Shown one piece after another: positions 4,321-5,645 of a DNA stretch of 5,645 nt; position 1 is the stretch's first letter, and the number at the start of each line of letters is the position of its first letter. The translations under genes and the position numbers were made by a program. Source of the stretch: Actinomycetota bacterium. GTDB lineage: Bacteria; Actinomycetota; Thermoleophilia; Solirubrobacterales; 70-9. Below the pieces are notes generated by a model. The model had not been told where the DNA came from. It made no database searches and saw only the letters and a program-made list of their open reading frames with translations. The DNA lies in NCBI GenBank assembly GCA_018268695.1, contig JAFDWD010000187.1:1-5645 (forward strand), read 5' to 3'.

Positions 4321-5379
4321 GTGAGGCAAAAGGTCATCGCCGTCATCCTGGCGGCTACGGTGATTTTCGGCGCGTGCGCGCTCCCCGCGGGTGCAGCTGC
4401 CGCGAAACCGCATCGGCTCAAGCAGGAAGCCTCGATTTCGGCGCAGATCAACCTCCGAGGCACCCACGGGTTCCGGGTCGACCTCTTTTCCGTCGGCCAG
4501 GGCGTCGTCCTCAATGTCACCAAGTTGAAATCAGCAGCCGGCATGACAAACGTCAGCTACTTCTCCCTCGACCGCCGGCAGACTTTCGACGGGAGCCGAA
4601 TCAAGGTGAAGGTCGGTCGGCTCGGCCACTTCCGCGGCAGGTTCGTCCCCACCAAGACCGAAACGAAAAACCTCATCCCCGGCTGCAAGGGCAATCCGAC
4701 GACGATCGAAACCGGCCTGTTCGTCGGCTCCTTCGACTTCCGCGGAGAACGCGGCTACACCGTCGTCCATTCGCACCGCGCACGCGGCACCGTGCAACGC
4801 CAGGCGGCCGGCACGTGCAGGCCGAGCAAAGAATTCCCCTGGCGGGAATCGGCGCGGGAATCCAAGGAGCAAAAGGAACGGGAACGCCACGAATTACACC
4901 TTCTCGCCGGAGACGAACGCGCGAACGTCCTGTTCCAGGCTCGCCGCGAGGAAGGCACGAAGCAGTTCGAATCGGAAGGGACGACTTTCCAGGCCTCGGT
5001 CAACGGCAAACGGTTCGGTGACTTCGCCGTGAGCTACGGCACCGTCCTCTTCGACGCCGAAGAAGGCAACGCCGCCGCCTTCCAGGTTCCGAACCTGGCC
5101 GAACCGCTCGCCGAAGCGACGATCGCGCCGGGGGCGCCGTTCACCGGTTCGGCGACGTTCCACCTCGATGACCCGAAGACCGCGAGCTGGACCGGCGACC
5201 TGGCGGTCGAGATGCCCGGGCTCGGGGAGGTTCCGCTGACCGGAGGCGACATCAGCGCGGGCCTCTGCCACGGCCCCTCCTGCACGAAGACGCTTCCGAA
5301 GAATCTGCAGCCTGTCCTCGAGTCGTCCGGCAACGTGATCGTGACCGTCAGCACGTCCAAGCCGAGGCGGGTCCGATGA
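4321..5379 (+). CDS. Exported two-domain beta-rich protein of unknown function, 352 aa
   Basis: I do not recognise a named family. Residues 1-28 are a signal sequence (VRQK, hydrophobic core, LPAGAAAA). Cleavage by signal peptidase I near AGA-AAA is likely, but IFGAC19 also fits a loose lipobox, so a lipoprotein cannot be excluded. Residues about 35-166 look like one beta-rich unit with repeated F/G pattern (GHFRGRFVP; GLFVGSFDFRGERGYTVVHSH at about 132-152), and C121 and C166 could form a disulfide. Residues 168-192 are a highly charged E/K/R stretch, perhaps a helical linker. Residues about 190-345 form a second beta unit (GDERANVLFQA, TATF-type strands) with C316 and C321 near the end. The FxGxFxFxGExGYT-like motif recalls predicted secreted proteins I associate with Thermoleophilia, none characterised. 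Start GTG 4321 is the only one giving a signal peptide; the frame stays open upstream to 4120 but there overlaps the zinc-ribbon gene. Confidence 0.82.
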   Translation: MRQKVIAVILAATVIFGACALPAGAAAAKPHRLKQEASISAQINLRGTHGFRVDLFSVGQGVVLNVTKLKSAAGMTNVSYFSLDRRQTFDGSRIKVKVGRLGHFRGRFVPTKTETKNLIPGCKGNPTTIETGLFVGSFDFRGERGYTVVHSHRARGTVQRQAAGTCRPSKEFPWRESARESKEQKERERHELHLLAGDERANVLFQARREEGTKQFESEGTTFQASVNGKRFGDFAVSYGTVLFDAEEGNAAAFQVPNLAEPLAEATIAPGAPFTGSATFHLDDPKTASWTGDLAVEMPGLGEVPLTGGDISAGLCHGPSCTKTLPKNLQPVLESSGNVIVTVSTSKPRRVR

Positions 5380-5398
5380 AGGTATCGGCGACCCCCTC

Positions 5399-5645
5399 CT
5401 AGCTCAGTGGCTCCCACTCCCACGCCTTCGCGGAGGCGAGCGCCTCGCTGTCGACGTGGCGGCGGAATTCGGCCAGCTCCTCGTCGTCGATCGCGTAGGC
5501 GTGCTCGGGGCCGGGGAATGAGCCGCCGCGCACCTCATCGGCGTAGCGGCCGACGGCGGCGGTCATCTCGGCGTGCACGTCGGCGTACTGCTTGACGAAT
5601 TTGGCCATGTGGCCGGTGGTGATGCCGAGCAGGTCGTGGAAGACG
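5399..5645 (-). CDS. panB: 3-methyl-2-oxobutanoate hydroxymethyltransferase (ketopantoate hydroxymethyltransferase), C-terminal 81 residues
   Basis: PanB transfers a one-carbon unit from 5,10-methylenetetrahydrofolate to alpha-ketoisovalerate, giving ketopantoate, the first committed step of pantothenate and CoA synthesis, in the cytoplasm. Only the C-terminus is in the window: VFHDLLGITTGHMAKFVKQY, then A/E-rich helix, YADEVRGGSFPGPEHAYAID. The LLGIT-x-GH-x-x-KFVK segment and the closing EV-x-x-G-x-FP-x-x-EH are the usual PanB C-terminal landmarks (compare E. coli GITGGHIPKFAKNF and YPGEEH). After the EH motif comes a tail of about 30 residues rich in acidic and Trp residues (ending WEWEPLS), longer than the E. 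coli end. The gene enters across the right edge, so catalytic residues and the start cannot be checked. Its stop faces the exported-protein stop with 19 bp between and no stem-loop there. Confidence 0.88.
   Translation of the reverse strand, partial: VFHDLLGITTGHMAKFVKQYADVHAEMTAAVGRYADEVRGGSFPGPEHAYAIDDEELAEFRRHVDSEALASAKAWEWEPLS

Noticed and set aside
5380..5398. Bidirectional terminator between the convergent exported-protein and panB stops
   Set aside because: The 19 bp hold no inverted repeat of useful length; termination must occur inside the opposing gene or by another mechanism.
5398..5412. TAGCTCAGTGG, resembling the D-arm (A box) of a tRNA
   Set aside because: No matching GAGC to close the D-stem, no acceptor, anticodon or T-arm around it, and the bases are the PanB C-terminal codons on the other strand.

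Overview
The window is GC-rich, with start codons ATG or GTG, tight spacing and third-position GC bias. Its protein styles (single-PASTA secreted proteins with a Cys pair, a DxDxDGxGD calcium-loop module, HPLRRRIW-type winged-helix regulators, FmdB zinc ribbons) suggest a high-GC actinobacterium, most likely of class Thermoleophilia (Solirubrobacterales-like). That placement is inference from protein style, not from a marker gene.

Layout. The left end is a housekeeping pair on the minus strand: a family 4 uracil-DNA glycosylase (cut by the window edge at its extreme C-terminus), preceded by and translationally coupled through a GTGA overlap to an FmdB-type zinc-ribbon protein. Upstream of them, also on minus, lie two secreted proteins that share an N-terminal beta-rich domain but carry different C-terminal modules: IPT/TIG plus PASTA in one, a calcium-loop module plus a beta domain in the other. 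A cytoplasmic winged-helix regulator is upstream of these. Each of the three has its own well-placed Shine-Dalgarno, and stem-loops lie 3' of the regulator and of its nearest secreted-protein neighbour, so they look like separate or partly separate transcription units rather than one compact operon.

A 354-bp divergent intergenic region follows (3749-4102). It holds what looks like a complete micro-gene for a 19-residue peptide: a good Shine-Dalgarno, 17 of 18 sense codons after the start ending in G or C, and a 10-bp stem-loop just after the stop. Downstream is a promoter whose -35 is the left arm of a perfect 6-bp inverted repeat. That promoter drives a 65-residue zinc-ribbon protein, followed 20 bp later by a 352-residue exported protein of unrecognised function.

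The right edge carries, on minus, the C-terminal 81 residues of PanB (ketopantoate hydroxymethyltransferase), converging on the exported protein with only 19 bp between stops. PanB and the FmdB/UDG pair look like core genes, and the intervening 4.4 kb of secreted proteins, regulator and micro-gene looks like lineage-specific material between them. No RNA gene, insertion sequence, phage gene or CRISPR array was seen. The most interesting items are the 19-residue micro-gene, the SD-overlapping nested hairpin ahead of the calcium-loop protein, and the operator/promoter overlap at 4026-4054.
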